From positions 3,906,001 through 3,970,000 of the forward strand of contig CAWILH010000002.1 of NCBI GenBank assembly GCA_963836915.1: 64,000 nt of DNA, read 5' to 3'. Positions 43,203 to 52,341 of this stretch are shown piece after piece. Both the position numbers and the translations under genes were made by a program. This DNA is from Cryomorpha sp963836915. GTDB lineage: Bacteria > Bacteroidota > Bacteroidia > Flavobacteriales_D > Cryomorphaceae. The first letter of the stretch is position 1, and the number at the start of each line of letters is the position of its first letter. The notes beneath the pieces are model-generated. The model saw only the letters and a program-made list of their open reading frames with translations, searched no databases and was not told the DNA's origin.

Positions 43203-45686
43203 TTATCGCTTTATCATTTTCTTGGTGAGCAGCGCGCCATCTGCGTAGAGGGTATAGAAGTAGATGCCGCTGGCCATGCCTTGGGCGTTCCATTCCACGC
43301 GGTGGCTGCCGGTGGGCATAGTGCCATCTATTAGGCGTTCTAGCGGACGACCGCTGGCATCTGATATCTCGAGCAGTACCTGCGCATCGCTGGGCAGGTC
43401 GAACTGTATGGTGGTCGATTCATCAAATGGATTGGGCACGTTCTGCCCAAGCTGCATTCCACCGTCTTGATTGGCGGGGTTGACAGGGGCCAAAGCCTTT
43501 CCGTTCAATTCGGCCACGGCTGCTTTGATCTGCGCCATCTCATTTTTAAGGGTCTCGATTTGTGCATTTTGCTCCTGCACTTCTTCTTCGAGTAGTCCGA
43601 TGGTAGTGCCTTGCCCTTCTATGGTGGTGTTTTGGTCTTGTATCACGAGTTCTTGTGCTTCGAGGGTGGTAGACTGCTCTTGGAAGCCGGCGATAAGGAT
43701 TGGGATAAGCTGAACATATTCTACCCCAAGAATTTCTTGTGATGTACCTTCAATAAAATTCCCGTCTTCGTCTTTCTGTTCCATCAAGAACGTTTCATGA
43801 ACCAATTCAGGGATGATTTCCTGAACTTCTTGGGCTATCAATCCAAATTGCATATCGTCGGTAAACTGAAGTACGTCTCCTTCCGGTTCTTGCAAAAAAT
43901 AGGTGTGTGGTTGCAATTGATTCAAAAGGCTCGAAGCATTTTCGATCAGAGCCACTTCAGTTTTTAACGACTCGTCGCTAAGTGTAAGCGGTGGTTGTCC
44001 GGTCACGACATTGCCCGTAAAGTAACCGGCCACACCAGGCCCGGAAGTTGGGCCTTCTCCATAAATTCCAATATTTACATTTTGCCCGCCGCTGGCTCGG
44101 CCCCATACTCCCACCGATTCACCGGTGCCGTCTAAAGTCCCTTCTCCGCTACCTTTCACACCAACTACATAACGCGAATCCCGACCTACTCCACTTATCC
44201 CAATACTTACTTGTGGTGAACCAATTGCACCATTACAGTCAGCCAATCCAAATACACCAATAGCTTCTTGAAATTGTTCGAGATAGACTTGGGCTCGTGA
44301 ATAGGTGGCTATATTTATTTCGTCATTACGTACTTCGTCATTTTGATTTATCATGTGTACGTCAAGCTTTCCCAATTGTGGTTGCTTAACTCCTATACCT
44401 ACCTTCCCGCGGTAACATGAATCGGTGGGAAGTGTGCCGGTATAGATATCGGTTTCACCGGTTACGGTTGGGGACTGAATGTCCGTCCAGCGGCAGTCTG
44501 AACCCCCGGTACCGCCGCCAGGCTGCCACGTACCATCACCAGACAGATATAAGTCGCTATCGCCGGGAAATGGAAGATGGTTCAAGACGTGATCTAAACT
44601 ATCATCTCCGACCTGCCTGCCTACGATCAGTGCATCTGGAAGGGTGTCAAGCCTAAGTTCTCTTACCCTGACTCTGCCCACTACATCAAGTTTTTGCGAG
44701 GGTGTATCATTTAATCCATTGATTGAAAAGTCGCCTAGTCCTATGTTGCCCATGGGATGTATTCGCATAGTTTCTAGGCCGTTTTGACTTTGGCCGGTTC
44801 CCTGAGCTGCATTGGCATCGAATGCTCCGCAGAAGATTACCCGTAATGCATCAAGCCTTTGAATAGGGGTGTCATTGTCACCCCAGACAATTACAGCGTC
44901 GGTCTGATCCACATTCTGCGCATTTTCCCTTGGTCGCAGTCCGAAGTAAGCATTATCTGTTCCGCGCTGCAAGTAGGAGCCAGTATGCATCCAATTTCGA
45001 TGTCCACCGGCACCGGCTGTCCATCGATCACCCATATGCAACATGGTGAGCGGTTCATATACTTGCAAAAGATTTACCGTGCTACTGGAGATGGACATAC
45101 GTGAGACTGATCGGATTCCTATTACTGGATCATTATAATAGGCGCTCGTAATACGAGCTCTTTCCAAAAGCTGACCGTCACCCGATACATCTGATGAAGC
45201 CCCTGCGGCTGCAAAAACAATATCACCACGAGTTGATTCTACCACGAGATGATTTTCAGGTTCATTAACCATTCCGGTGTTTTGCCAATTGAGTTGGGTA
45301 TCCGTGTCCGGGCTCAGGTAGAACCTCGCCTTTCTGTTACTATTGCCCACATTTCCCCCGCTGAACATCGACCAAGATAGGGTCTGGGAATCATCGCCAT
45401 CCGTCCTGATTAGATTTCCGTACGGACTAAAATAGGAAAGCGGGTTTATGTGAAGTAGCGCATTGGGCGTGAAGTTATTATCTCCTATACCTAGCCTTCC
45501 GGTCTGCATAAGCCGCATACGTATATTGTTGTTGACCCGGAAGTCGAGGTTTTGAGCTCCACTGTAGCCTAAAAATTTTCCAGGACCAGTAAGATTGTTG
45601 TCTGTTGTGGACTGAGCACCAGCAAATATTGAAATAAGGAAAAGTGCTATAGAAACCACTAGTGATTTAAAATTTATCGTATTCAT
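43203..45686 (-). CDS. T9SS-exported protein with intramolecular endosialidase-type chaperone domain
   Basis: The 827-residue product has a signal peptide (SLVVSIALFLISIFAGAQS). Residues about 25-560 are a repetitive beta-rich region (GRLGIGDNNFTPNALLHINP, GKVGIGVKQPQLGKLDV) as in phage-tail-like collagen or fibre proteins. Near 575-650 is a Peptidase S74-type chaperone (DESLKTEVALIENASSLLN, FGLIAQEVQEIIPELV). A coiled coil follows (about 670-730, EAQELVIQDQNTTIEGQ). The last 80 residues are a T9SS type A sorting domain (QNVPNPFDESTTIQFDLP, GIYFYTL, KKMIKR). Exported to the cell surface, probably as a trimer. The start overlaps the upstream T9SS gene stop by 4 bp. Confidence 0.88.
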   Translation of the reverse strand: MNTINFKSLVVSIALFLISIFAGAQSTTDNNLTGPGKFLGYSGAQNLDFRVNNNIRMRLMQTGRLGIGDNNFTPNALLHINPLSYFSPYGNLIRTDGDDSQTLSWSMFSGGNVGNSNRKARFYLSPDTDTQLNWQNTGMVNEPENHLVVESTRGDIVFAAAGASSDVSGDGQLLERARITSAYYNDPVIGIRSVSRMSISSSTVNLLQVYEPLTMLHMGDRWTAGAGGHRNWMHTGSYLQRGTDNAYFGLRPRENAQNVDQTDAVIVWGDNDTPIQRLDALRVIFCGAFDANAAQGTGQSQNGLETMRIHPMGNIGLGDFSINGLNDTPSQKLDVVGRVRVRELRLDTLPDALIVGRQVGDDSLDHVLNHLPFPGDSDLYLSGDGTWQPGGGTGGSDCRWTDIQSPTVTGETDIYTGTLPTDSCYRGKVGIGVKQPQLGKLDVHMINQNDEVRNDEINIATYSRAQVYLEQFQEAIGVFGLADCNGAIGSPQVSIGISGVGRDSRYVVGVKGSGEGTLDGTGESVGVWGRASGGQNVNIGIYGEGPTSGPGVAGYFTGNVVTGQPPLTLSDESLKTEVALIENASSLLNQLQPHTYFLQEPEGDVLQFTDDMQFGLIAQEVQEIIPELVHETFLMEQKDEDGNFIEGTSQEILGVEYVQLIPILIAGFQEQSTTLEAQELVIQDQNTTIEGQGTTIGLLEEEVQEQNAQIETLKNEMAQIKAAVAELNGKALAPVNPANQDGGMQLGQNVPNPFDESTTIQFDLPSDAQVLLEISDASGRPLERLIDGTMPTGSHRVEWNAQGMASGIYFYTLYADGALLTKKMIKR

Positions 45687-46660
45687 CTTTTTATAATTTT
45701 TTCAGTTAATATTTCGTCAGATCTAAAAATTCTCAAAAAATAAATTCCACTTATAAATCCTGTTAGGTCTATTTCTAAATAATTCACATTTGCATCCATC
45801 CAAACAATTAAGGTGCGTCCAGAAATATCAAGCATCTCAAGACGATCTATTCTTTTTTCTTCAGATGTTACACGTATTTTTCTGTTTGTTGGATTAGGAT
45901 ATACGCTAATTTCGTATGTTGCACTTCGTTCTTGCGTGTAAAGCAGTTCATGACAAAATGCTGGATCAGTCGCTACACATACATTATCGAAATAATAGAT
46001 ACCAAAACAGCGCTCTTGATTATTTAATATTATAGTGTCAGTATTACTACCGTCAAAGAAATTCCCTAACGCTAGCCAGTTATAATTATCATCTGCCAAA
46101 AAATATCCATCAACTATTGTCCATCCCATTGTATCGATCAATACTTGTGAATAGTCCAAATGCGCAAAATTGTCTGGTTCGAAGATGTTAACTTCATTGT
46201 CATATTCAGGATCTTTGAAAAATCGCAATCCTATATGATTGGTTGCGCACAAACTTTCGGACTCTAAACCGCCATCATACATAGATGTATAAAACATAAC
46301 GTAGTACTCTGTTCCATTAACTAACGACATGTTCAAGGGTGCAGCCATATATTCGCGTATTTCAGGCGCATAGTATGCATAAGTGTATAGGCTTGAGTAG
46401 GCATTACCCGTAACCGGATATTGATAACCTAAGCCATTCTCAGGTACACCTACCAAGCCATTGATCTCATTGTTACACACGTTAAAATAATCGGGAGACG
46501 CTTGCCATGAATACCAATCGATTACTACATTTTCAAATTCAGCATCAGCAAACGGACACTCCAAATACTCTTCAAAACTCGGGTTTGGAACTAGGTTTTG
46601 ACCGAATAGAGCGGAATGGCCGCTGAGCAGCAGCACGGTAAAGAGAAATAGAGATTTCAT
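45683..46660 (-). CDS. T9SS-exported protein with C-terminal sorting domain
   Basis: The 325-residue product has a signal peptide (KSLFLFTVLLLSGHSALFGQ), an N-terminal region starting NLVPNPSFEEYLECP, which is common in Bacteroidota secreted proteins and resembles a carbohydrate-binding jelly-roll, with DNFAHLDYSQVLIDT and DNVCVAT late in the domain. The C-terminal 75 residues form a T9SS type A sorting domain (VYPNPTNRKIRVTSEEKR, GIYFLRIFRSDEILTEK) ending KIIKR. It is upstream of the endosialidase-chaperone gene with a 4-bp overlap, so the two form an operon and both are exported. No enzyme motif was seen. Confidence 0.85.
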   Translation of the reverse strand: MKSLFLFTVLLLSGHSALFGQNLVPNPSFEEYLECPFADAEFENVVIDWYSWQASPDYFNVCNNEINGLVGVPENGLGYQYPVTGNAYSSLYTYAYYAPEIREYMAAPLNMSLVNGTEYYVMFYTSMYDGGLESESLCATNHIGLRFFKDPEYDNEVNIFEPDNFAHLDYSQVLIDTMGWTIVDGYFLADDNYNWLALGNFFDGSNTDTIILNNQERCFGIYYFDNVCVATDPAFCHELLYTQERSATYEISVYPNPTNRKIRVTSEEKRIDRLEMLDISGRTLIVWMDANVNYLEIDLTGFISGIYFLRIFRSDEILTEKIIKR

Positions 46661-46732
46661 AAAAAAGGAATTTACATTTTGAGAATATCGGTTTTCCGCG
46701 TGTCCGTACTAGCGGGTTCTGACAGCTGCCAC

Positions 46733-46762
46733 TTGACAGTTGCAAAGAAAAACATACTTTTG
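46733..46762 (+). promoter_or_regulatory. Consensus promoter of the small-RNA candidate
   Basis: TTG (46733-46735), a 19-nt spacer and TACTTTTG (46755-46762) match the Bacteroidota promoter form. The predicted start is near 46768. No gene follows on this strand before the terminator at 46811. Confidence 0.6.
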
Positions 46763-46767
46763 TCAGC

Positions 46768-46838
46768 TCATGATCACCTCCTTCTTTAGACTGGGTGGTT
46801 TTGAAATTTGCCCCGACCTTGTCCGTCGGGGTTTTTTT
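46768..46838 (+). ncRNA. Candidate small RNA with anti-Shine-Dalgarno-like stretch
   Basis: About 70 nt lie between a consensus promoter and a terminator. GATCACCTCCTT (46772-46783) resembles the 3' end of 16S rRNA (core CCTCC). CACC (46775-46778) can pair with GGTG (46794-46797). The 3' end is CCCCGAC (46811-46817) pairing with GTCGGGG (46825-46831) and a run of seven T. An ATG at 46770 opens a 35-codon frame running through the hairpin, so a leader peptide reading exists but looks unconvincing. Confidence 0.45.
46811..46838 (+). terminator. Rho-independent terminator of the small-RNA candidate
   Basis: CCCCGAC / GTCGGGG 7-bp stem with a 7-nt loop and TTTTTTT directly after it. Confidence 0.75.
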
Positions 46839-47311
46839 ATGCCATCATCTGGGAAAGAAAATCGAAGAATTCTTTAAACTGATGAGGCGTTGAAGTTAGC
46901 TATTTGTTTCGATAAAACAAGGAATATATCTGATAAATATAATTTTGGGCGTAAGTTCTTGCAAGTGAGATAGAATATATAATGGTGGTGGGATGAGTCG
47001 ATTCTGGGTAGTCTCCTGCTGGGGCTGGGCAGATTTTGGTTAGCGAAAAGTCTCAAGCCAATCAAGAAACTTTAGTCAGGGCAGGTAAGAAGTTAGGACC
47101 ATAGATCGGGTTCCATAAAGCACTGCACCATCACAAACCCAAAACTGACGTCTGGGCGTCCGCGGAAACCATTAAATTTTAGCTAGCACGACCAGCAATG
47201 AAAACTACTTGAAGAAATTTAGATTATTTTCTTTTTATTTGTGTCTCATTGACACTCAGTCAGGCAAGTAATTAGCTCTATTCAAACCATTCTTAACTCA
47301 GCCAAGCTCCT
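46839..47311. other. Non-coding gap before the symporter gene
   Basis: About 470 bp with only spurious short frames. No repeat, tRNA or consensus promoter was recognised. Confidence 0.4.
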
Positions 47312-48895
47312 ATGAACTTTTCTACTGTAGACATTATCGTCTTTATCAGCTATTGCGTTTTTATCGTAGCCTTCGGTCTCTGGATCTCGCGTGATAAGAA
47401 AGGACATAAAAAAGATTCGAATGATTATTTCCTTGCGGGCAATACGCTGCCCTGGTGGGCGATAGGTGCTTCCCTCATCGCCGCCAATATCTCTGCCGAG
47501 CAGTTTATCGGGATGTCGGGCTCTGGCTATGCACTTGGATTGGCCATAGCCAGCTATGAGTGGATGGCTGCCCTGACCCTGATCGTGGTGGCCAAGTTCT
47601 TCCTGCCCATCTTTCTCGAAAAGCGGATTTTCACCCTTCCCCAATTTCTCGAAATCCGGTACGACAGTCGGATAAGGACGATCCTTGCAGTATTCTGGGT
47701 GCTGCTCTACACCTTTGTCAATCTTACCACGGTGCTCTATCTTTCGGCATTGGCACTCAGCGTGGTATTTGGCATTACGGTCATACAGGCCATGATCGGA
47801 CTGGCGGTAGTGGCCGTGGCCTATTCGCTTTATGGTGGCCTGAAGGCTGTGGCATGGACGGATGTAATCCAGGTTATTTTCTTGATTTTCGGCGGGTTGG
47901 TCACCACCTATTTGGCTTTGCAGGCAGTGGGCGATAATCAAGGTGTCTTTGCCGGTATGAAAGAGATTTTTAATCGCGCGCCAGAAAAGTTTGACATGAT
48001 CTTTACAGAAGATAATCCGTACTATAGCGATTTGCCGGGTCTCAGTGTGTTGGTAGGGGGTATGTGGATTGCCAACTTGAGCTATTGGGGTTGTAATCAA
48101 TATATTATTCAGCGTGCCCTGGCGGCAAAAAATATCCGTGAAGCCCAGAAGGGTTTAGCTTTCGCCGGATATTTGAAACTCGTGATCCCACTGGTAGTCG
48201 TAATTCCCGGTATCGCGGCATTCGTGATGCAGCAGGATATGGTCAATCCCGAGATCACCCGCCCCGACGAAGCCTACCCTTGGTTACTTGGCAACCTGGT
48301 TCCGACCGGTGTCCGTGGACTTGCATTTGCAGCGCTCATAGCAGCCGCGCTCTCTTCGCTCAGTTCTATGATGAACAGTACGGCCACGATTTTCACCATC
48401 GATATTTATAAACCCTTTTTTGGCAGCAAAGCATCCGAAACGAAGTTGGTGAATATCGGCCGGGCAGTAGGTCTTATTGCAGTGATCATCGCCGTAATTG
48501 TCGCCCAGCCCTTGCTCTCGGGCGAAGATCAAGTGTTTCAGTTTATCCAAAAATACACGGGTTATGTAAGCCCGGGTATAGTGGTCTTGTTCCTGTTCGG
48601 TCTTTTCTGGCGCCGCACCACCGCATCGGGAGCGCTCTGGTCGGCCATAGCATCCGTGCCCATGAGTATTTTGATCGATTATATGTTTCCAGAAATGCCG
48701 TTCCTAGATCAAATGGGACTGGTATTCTTGATACTTTCTGTGCTCATAGTCGCGATCTCACTCATTGAGAGCAAGAAAGATTCACCTAAGGCGATTATTT
48801 TTGGTGTAGACCTGTTCAAAACAGGGCCTGTCTTTAACATCGCCGCTATGGGAATCGTGCTTACGCTTGGAGTGCTTTACACCATCTTTTGGTAG
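47312..48895 (+). CDS. Sodium/solute symporter family (SGLT-like) transporter
   Basis: The 527-residue product has about 14 membrane segments in the SSS family layout. Seen motifs include YFLAGNTLPWWAIGASLIAANISAEQFIG, split by position: FLAGNTLPWW near 42-51 and SLIAANISAEQFIGMSGSG near 56-74, both typical of SGLT-type sugar symporters, then AVFWVLLYTFVNLTTVLYL and the late ALIAAALSSLSSMMNSTATIF near 343-363 that forms the second sodium site region. Sugar (galactose or glucose type) import with sodium is the most likely role, supported by galE 38 bp downstream on the same strand. Substrate remains an inference. Confidence 0.92.
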   Translation: MNFSTVDIIVFISYCVFIVAFGLWISRDKKGHKKDSNDYFLAGNTLPWWAIGASLIAANISAEQFIGMSGSGYALGLAIASYEWMAALTLIVVAKFFLPIFLEKRIFTLPQFLEIRYDSRIRTILAVFWVLLYTFVNLTTVLYLSALALSVVFGITVIQAMIGLAVVAVAYSLYGGLKAVAWTDVIQVIFLIFGGLVTTYLALQAVGDNQGVFAGMKEIFNRAPEKFDMIFTEDNPYYSDLPGLSVLVGGMWIANLSYWGCNQYIIQRALAAKNIREAQKGLAFAGYLKLVIPLVVVIPGIAAFVMQQDMVNPEITRPDEAYPWLLGNLVPTGVRGLAFAALIAAALSSLSSMMNSTATIFTIDIYKPFFGSKASETKLVNIGRAVGLIAVIIAVIVAQPLLSGEDQVFQFIQKYTGYVSPGIVVLFLFGLFWRRTTASGALWSAIASVPMSILIDYMFPEMPFLDQMGLVFLILSVLIVAISLIESKKDSPKAIIFGVDLFKTGPVFNIAAMGIVLTLGVLYTIFW

Positions 48896-48933
48896 GCATC
48901 GTTTGAATTGATTTCTTTGCAGAAAATAAGCGT

Positions 48934-49959
48934 ATGAAATCGAAAATAATCGTGACCGGTGGCACGGGGTTCATTGGTTCTCACACCGTTGTAGAGCTTC
49001 AGCAAGCGGGTTATGAGACGGTAGTCATTGATGACCTGCGCAATTCAGATGAGACGGTACTCGATAATATTGAGAAGATAACCGGGGTGAAACCGCTTTT
49101 TGAAAAAGTCGATCTTACCGATCATCAGGCTGCTGCCAACATAATCGCAAAACATAAGGACGCTGCGGCGTGTATTCATTTTGCGGCTTTAAAAGCCGTT
49201 GGCGAAAGCGTGGCCGACCCGCTGCTGTACTACCGCAATAATCTTTTTACACTGATCAACCTGCTCGATAATTTTCGCGATTCAGGTCTCGAAGCGTTCA
49301 TTTTTTCGTCTTCGGCCACAGTATATGGACAGCCGGATATCCTTCCAATTACAGAAGATAGCCCCGTGGTTCCCGCCAATTCGCCTTATGGCAATACCAA
49401 GCAGATAGCCGAAGAGATCATTAATGAAACGGTGGGTTCAGGAGCGATAAAAGCGGCCATCTCGCTCCGTTATTTTAATCCTATCGGGGCGCATGAATCA
49501 GCGCTTATCGGCGAGCTGCCCAAGGGTGTGCCCAATAATCTGATGCCTTTTATCACACAGACGGCCGCTGGTGCGCGCGAAGAACTAAAAGTTTTTGGCC
49601 AGGACTATAAAACTCCCGATGGCACAGCTGTGCGCGATTATATCCATGTGGTCGATGTGGCAAAAGCCCATGTAAGTGCCGTGCGCCGCATACTGGAAAA
49701 GAAAAACAAAGAAGCGTACGAAGTTTTTAATCTAGGCACCGGCAAAGGATTTTCAGTGCTTGATGTGATCAAGTCTTTTGAAAAAACTTCGGGACAATCC
49801 TTAAACTACTCTTTCGCAAAGCGGCGCGCCGGCGATGTGGAGCAGATCTATGCCGACACATCCCGCGCCAATAGGGAATTAGGCTGGAAAGCAGATTTAG
49901 ACCTTGATGCCATGACGGCTTCTGCGTGGGAGTGGGAGAAGAAGATTCGGAGGGGTTGA
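48934..49959 (+). CDS. galE: UDP-glucose 4-epimerase
   Basis: Interconverts UDP-galactose and UDP-glucose in the Leloir pathway. The 341-residue product has the NAD-binding VTGGTGFIGSHT near residues 7-18, IDDLRNS near 34-40, the Ser-Ser-Ala-Thr-Val-Tyr segment (FIFSSSATVYGQ near 122-133) and the catalytic Tyr-x3-Lys in SPYGNTKQIAEE near 149-160, followed by SLRYFNPIGAHESALIGE. Length matches GalE (about 338-345 aa). It lies 38 bp after the sodium/sugar symporter gene, with which it is probably co-transcribed. The 222-bp repeat array begins about 50 bp after its stop. Confidence 0.95.
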   Translation: MKSKIIVTGGTGFIGSHTVVELQQAGYETVVIDDLRNSDETVLDNIEKITGVKPLFEKVDLTDHQAAANIIAKHKDAAACIHFAALKAVGESVADPLLYYRNNLFTLINLLDNFRDSGLEAFIFSSSATVYGQPDILPITEDSPVVPANSPYGNTKQIAEEIINETVGSGAIKAAISLRYFNPIGAHESALIGELPKGVPNNLMPFITQTAAGAREELKVFGQDYKTPDGTAVRDYIHVVDVAKAHVSAVRRILEKKNKEAYEVFNLGTGKGFSVLDVIKSFEKTSGQSLNYSFAKRRAGDVEQIYADTSRANRELGWKADLDLDAMTASAWEWEKKIRRG

Positions 49960-50790
49960 GTTTTTGGTTAATAGTTAATAGTTGTTAGTTATTAGTTTTT
50001 GGTTAATAGTTATCCATACGGACTCCCAAAAGGTCGTGAGTTTGGATCGTCCAAAGTGATTTAATTTTAGTTGAAAGATTTAATTTTGGAGTTGGGCAGG
50101 TTTTATTCTTGATGGGTTTCGATGCGAGTAGATAAATAGATCAAATTTCGCATGAACATCATCCAGAGCGTCTTTTGTCATCCATGGCGTTTTTTGTCAT
50201 CCAGACCGAAGGGAAGGATCTCTATTTTAAATTTTCCGTACGGACCCCAAAAAGGTCGTTGCTTTGGTGCGTCCAAGGAGATTGATCATAAGTCGAGAGA
50301 TTTAATTTTGGAGTTGGGCAGGTTTTCTTCTTGATGGGTTTCGATGCGAGTAGATAAATAGATCAAACTTCGTATGAACATCATCCAGAGCGTCTTTTGT
50401 CATCCATGGCGTTTTTTGTCATCCAGACCGAAGGGAAGGATCTCTATTTTAAATTTTCCATACGGACTCCCAAAAGGTCGTGAGTTTGGATCGTCCAAAG
50501 TGATTTAATTTTAGTCGAGAGATTTAGTTTTGGATTTGTGTAGGGTTTCTTCTTGATGGGTTTCGATGCGAGTAGATAAATAGATCAAACTTCGTATGAA
50601 CATCATCCAGAGCGTCTTTTGTCATCCATGGCGTTTTTTGTCATCCAGACCGAAGGGAAGGATCTCTATTTTAAATTTTCCATACGGACTCCCAAAAAGG
50701 TCGTTGCTTTGGTGCGTCCAAGGAGATTGATGATAAGTCGAGATATTTAGTTTTGGATTTGTGTAGGGTTTCTTCTTGATGGGTTTCGAT

Positions 50791-50795
50791 GCGAG
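50791..50795. repeat. Target site duplication, left copy (GCGAG)
   Basis: GCGAG directly precedes the left inverted repeat at 50796 and recurs at 52337-52341. Joining the flanks restores GATGCGAGTAGATAAAT, which is the undisturbed sequence found in the other array units. Confidence 0.85.
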
Positions 50796-50920
50796 TGGTT
50801 TGCCCCCCTATAAATCGGACAAATTACGATAGGGTTAATAAATGAGTGGTACAAGGTACTAATTTTGTTGTGCCAGATGCAACCGATGGTGACCTTTATA
50901 CCGATGGTTGAAGACGCAGG

Positions 50921-51766
50921 TCATATCTCTATGGCCTGCGTTTGTTTTTGTTGCCCTTCGGGCATGCCAGATGCTGCCCTCAGGCTCCCATTGCCCGATA
51001 GCTGATAATGTGGCACTTTCAGCCTGTGTTTGAGAGGTTTGTTCTTACGCGGTATTGACTCAATGAGTCCGTCTTTCCATAGATTCCAGAACATTACCGG
51101 GGTTAGGTGATCGAGGCTTCCATGAAGTCTTATCGTGTTGTAAATGTCATAGAAACCGTGGAGATGAACCTCCAAATCAGTGATTGTGGAGAAGTCTTTT
51201 CTGCTAAGTGACTTCCCCAAAATAGCATGAAAGCTTTCGATGTGCCCGTTTTCTTCAGGTGTGTAGGGGTGCGTAAAGACTTGGTTAAGATGATTATCAG
51301 TCATGTACTTTTGTACCTCTTTGGCAACGAACCTGCTGTCATTGTCGTTGCGCACTTCGATGGTGATTTCTTTGTTGAGCATTTGATGCGGTTGTAAATA
51401 GTTGAGGATAACTTGCTGCCAAGCAGAGATTACCTGGTTCTTTTTGATCGAATAAGCCACTTGCCAATGTAGAACTTTACGGGTGAAGCAATCGATGATA
51501 GTCAGTATGTAGGCATAGCGCTGGTGAGAGGCTACCCACTGGAACTTTATATCCATTTCGATTACCATAAGTGGCCCAGTAGGATTAACCCTCCTGTACT
51601 TGGCATAGGGACGCGGCGCCTTCTTCCTGGCTTCATGAAGCAACTGCCACTGATCCATCAATCGGTATACTTTCTTGCGGTTGATGATGTACCCGAGCAA
51701 CATCAACGCTGCTGTCATTGCCTTGTAGCCATAATCCGTTTCTGGGTCAGATTTGATGTCGGCCAT
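50921..51766 (-). CDS. IS3-family transposase, OrfB (integrase core)
   Basis: The 281-residue frame carries the rve integrase core with the three acidic residues: Asp in LMVIEMDIKFQWV, Asp in RNDNDSRFVAKEV and Glu in EENGHIESFHAILGKSL, followed by IRLHGSLDHLTPVMFW. This frame continues upstream to the A9 run (51980-51988) without a stop: residues before the ATG read VSTSEKVALARQHIGKGLKR and LSKHSYYYKPKPGTKG, as in OrfB N-termini. The working protein is therefore probably an OrfA-OrfB fusion made by -1 frameshifting at AAAAAAAAAG; 51766 is only the first in-frame ATG. Confidence 0.9.
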   Translation of the reverse strand: MADIKSDPETDYGYKAMTAALMLLGYIINRKKVYRLMDQWQLLHEARKKAPRPYAKYRRVNPTGPLMVIEMDIKFQWVASHQRYAYILTIIDCFTRKVLHWQVAYSIKKNQVISAWQQVILNYLQPHQMLNKEITIEVRNDNDSRFVAKEVQKYMTDNHLNQVFTHPYTPEENGHIESFHAILGKSLSRKDFSTITDLEVHLHGFYDIYNTIRLHGSLDHLTPVMFWNLWKDGLIESIPRKNKPLKHRLKVPHYQLSGNGSLRAASGMPEGQQKQTQAIEI

Positions 51767-51951
51767 CTCATCTACAACTGCCTCATTGGATATTAAAACA
51801 ATGCTTCCATCGACTTGCAGCTGCGGGCAATGAGTCGATGGCTTTCTGCCCTTGGTACCCGGTTTGGGCTTGTAGTAGTAACTATGCTTACTTAAGCCTA
51901 TAAGGGCAAGTACTGTGTCACGCTTAAGACCTTTGCCGATATGCTGCCGTG

Positions 51952-52320
51952 CTAAAGCAACTTTCTCAGATGTGGATACTTTTTTTTTAGCAAGTCGTTT
52001 TTCAGCGCGTTCTCAAGTTTCTCTTGCGCGAGTAGCTCTTTGAGCATCCGGTTTTCTTTCTCAAGTGCTTTGACGGTCCTGAGCTTCTCTTTTACCGCAC
52101 TGTGATCAAGGCCGTCCGCGCCCTGGTCATCATACTTGTTTTTCCAATAGTAAAACGTAGCTGGGTAGAGCGAATACTTCTCCAGTGTGGCCTTTACACT
52201 TGTTTCACGGGCTTCCTTCAGGATAGCCAGCTTTTCTTCTTTGGTGAACTTCTTGGTTCCTTTTTCAGTCGTTTTCACGTCCATAATTACGAATTTCTTT
52301 CCGTAATCGTGTCCGACCAT
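51952..52320 (-). CDS. IS3-family transposase, OrfA (helix-turn-helix)
   Basis: The 122-residue product starts with a basic segment and has a helix-turn-helix of the IS3 OrfA type (KFTKEEKLAILKEARETS near 24-41, TLEKYSLYPATFYYWKNKY near 45-63) and a leucine zipper-like C-terminal coil (LEKENRMLKELLAQEKLEN). It binds the IS ends. Its reading passes through the A9 run at 51980-51988 near the end and stops at TAG 51952; a -1 slip there would join it to OrfB. Start ATG 52320 lies 16 nt inside the right end of the element. Confidence 0.88.
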   Translation of the reverse strand: MVGHDYGKKFVIMDVKTTEKGTKKFTKEEKLAILKEARETSVKATLEKYSLYPATFYYWKNKYDDQGADGLDHSAVKEKLRTVKALEKENRMLKELLAQEKLENALKNDLLKKKYPHLRKLL

Positions 52321-52336
52321 TTAGGGGTGCTCAACA

Positions 52337-52341
52337 GCGAG
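52337..52341. repeat. Target site duplication, right copy (GCGAG)
   Basis: GCGAG follows the right inverted repeat end at 52336 and matches the left copy at 50791-50795. Confidence 0.85.

Larger units (their letters stand above)
50796..52336 (-). mobile_element. IS3-family insertion sequence, complete, 1541 bp
   Basis: The ends TGGTTTGCCCCCCTATAAAT and (reverse complement of the right end) TGTTGAGCACCCCTAAATGG are imperfect inverted repeats beginning TG, both leading into CGGACA. They enclose orfA and orfB read from right to left. GCGAG flanks both sides. The transposase is intact over its DDE motifs and the frameshift site is present, so the element may be active. It sits between copies 3 and 4 of the 222-bp array and is absent at the matching place between copies 8 and 9. 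Confidence 0.93.

Noticed and set aside
46770..46877. A leader peptide for an attenuator at the small-RNA site
   Set aside because: The frame is Phe-containing but not rich in one amino acid, runs through the terminator and is not followed by an amino-acid synthesis gene.
47282..48100. A 272-codon minus-strand frame opposite the symporter gene
   Set aside because: It is a shadow of the clear SSS-family coding sequence, with a composition (many His, Gln and Arg) typical of antisense frames.
50152..50334. A 60-codon frame (MNIIQSVFCH...) recurring in the 222-bp array, also at 52587 and 52809
   Set aside because: It is open only in some copies, broken by single-base variants in others and contained wholly in a tandem repeat. 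No promoter or homology supports a protein.
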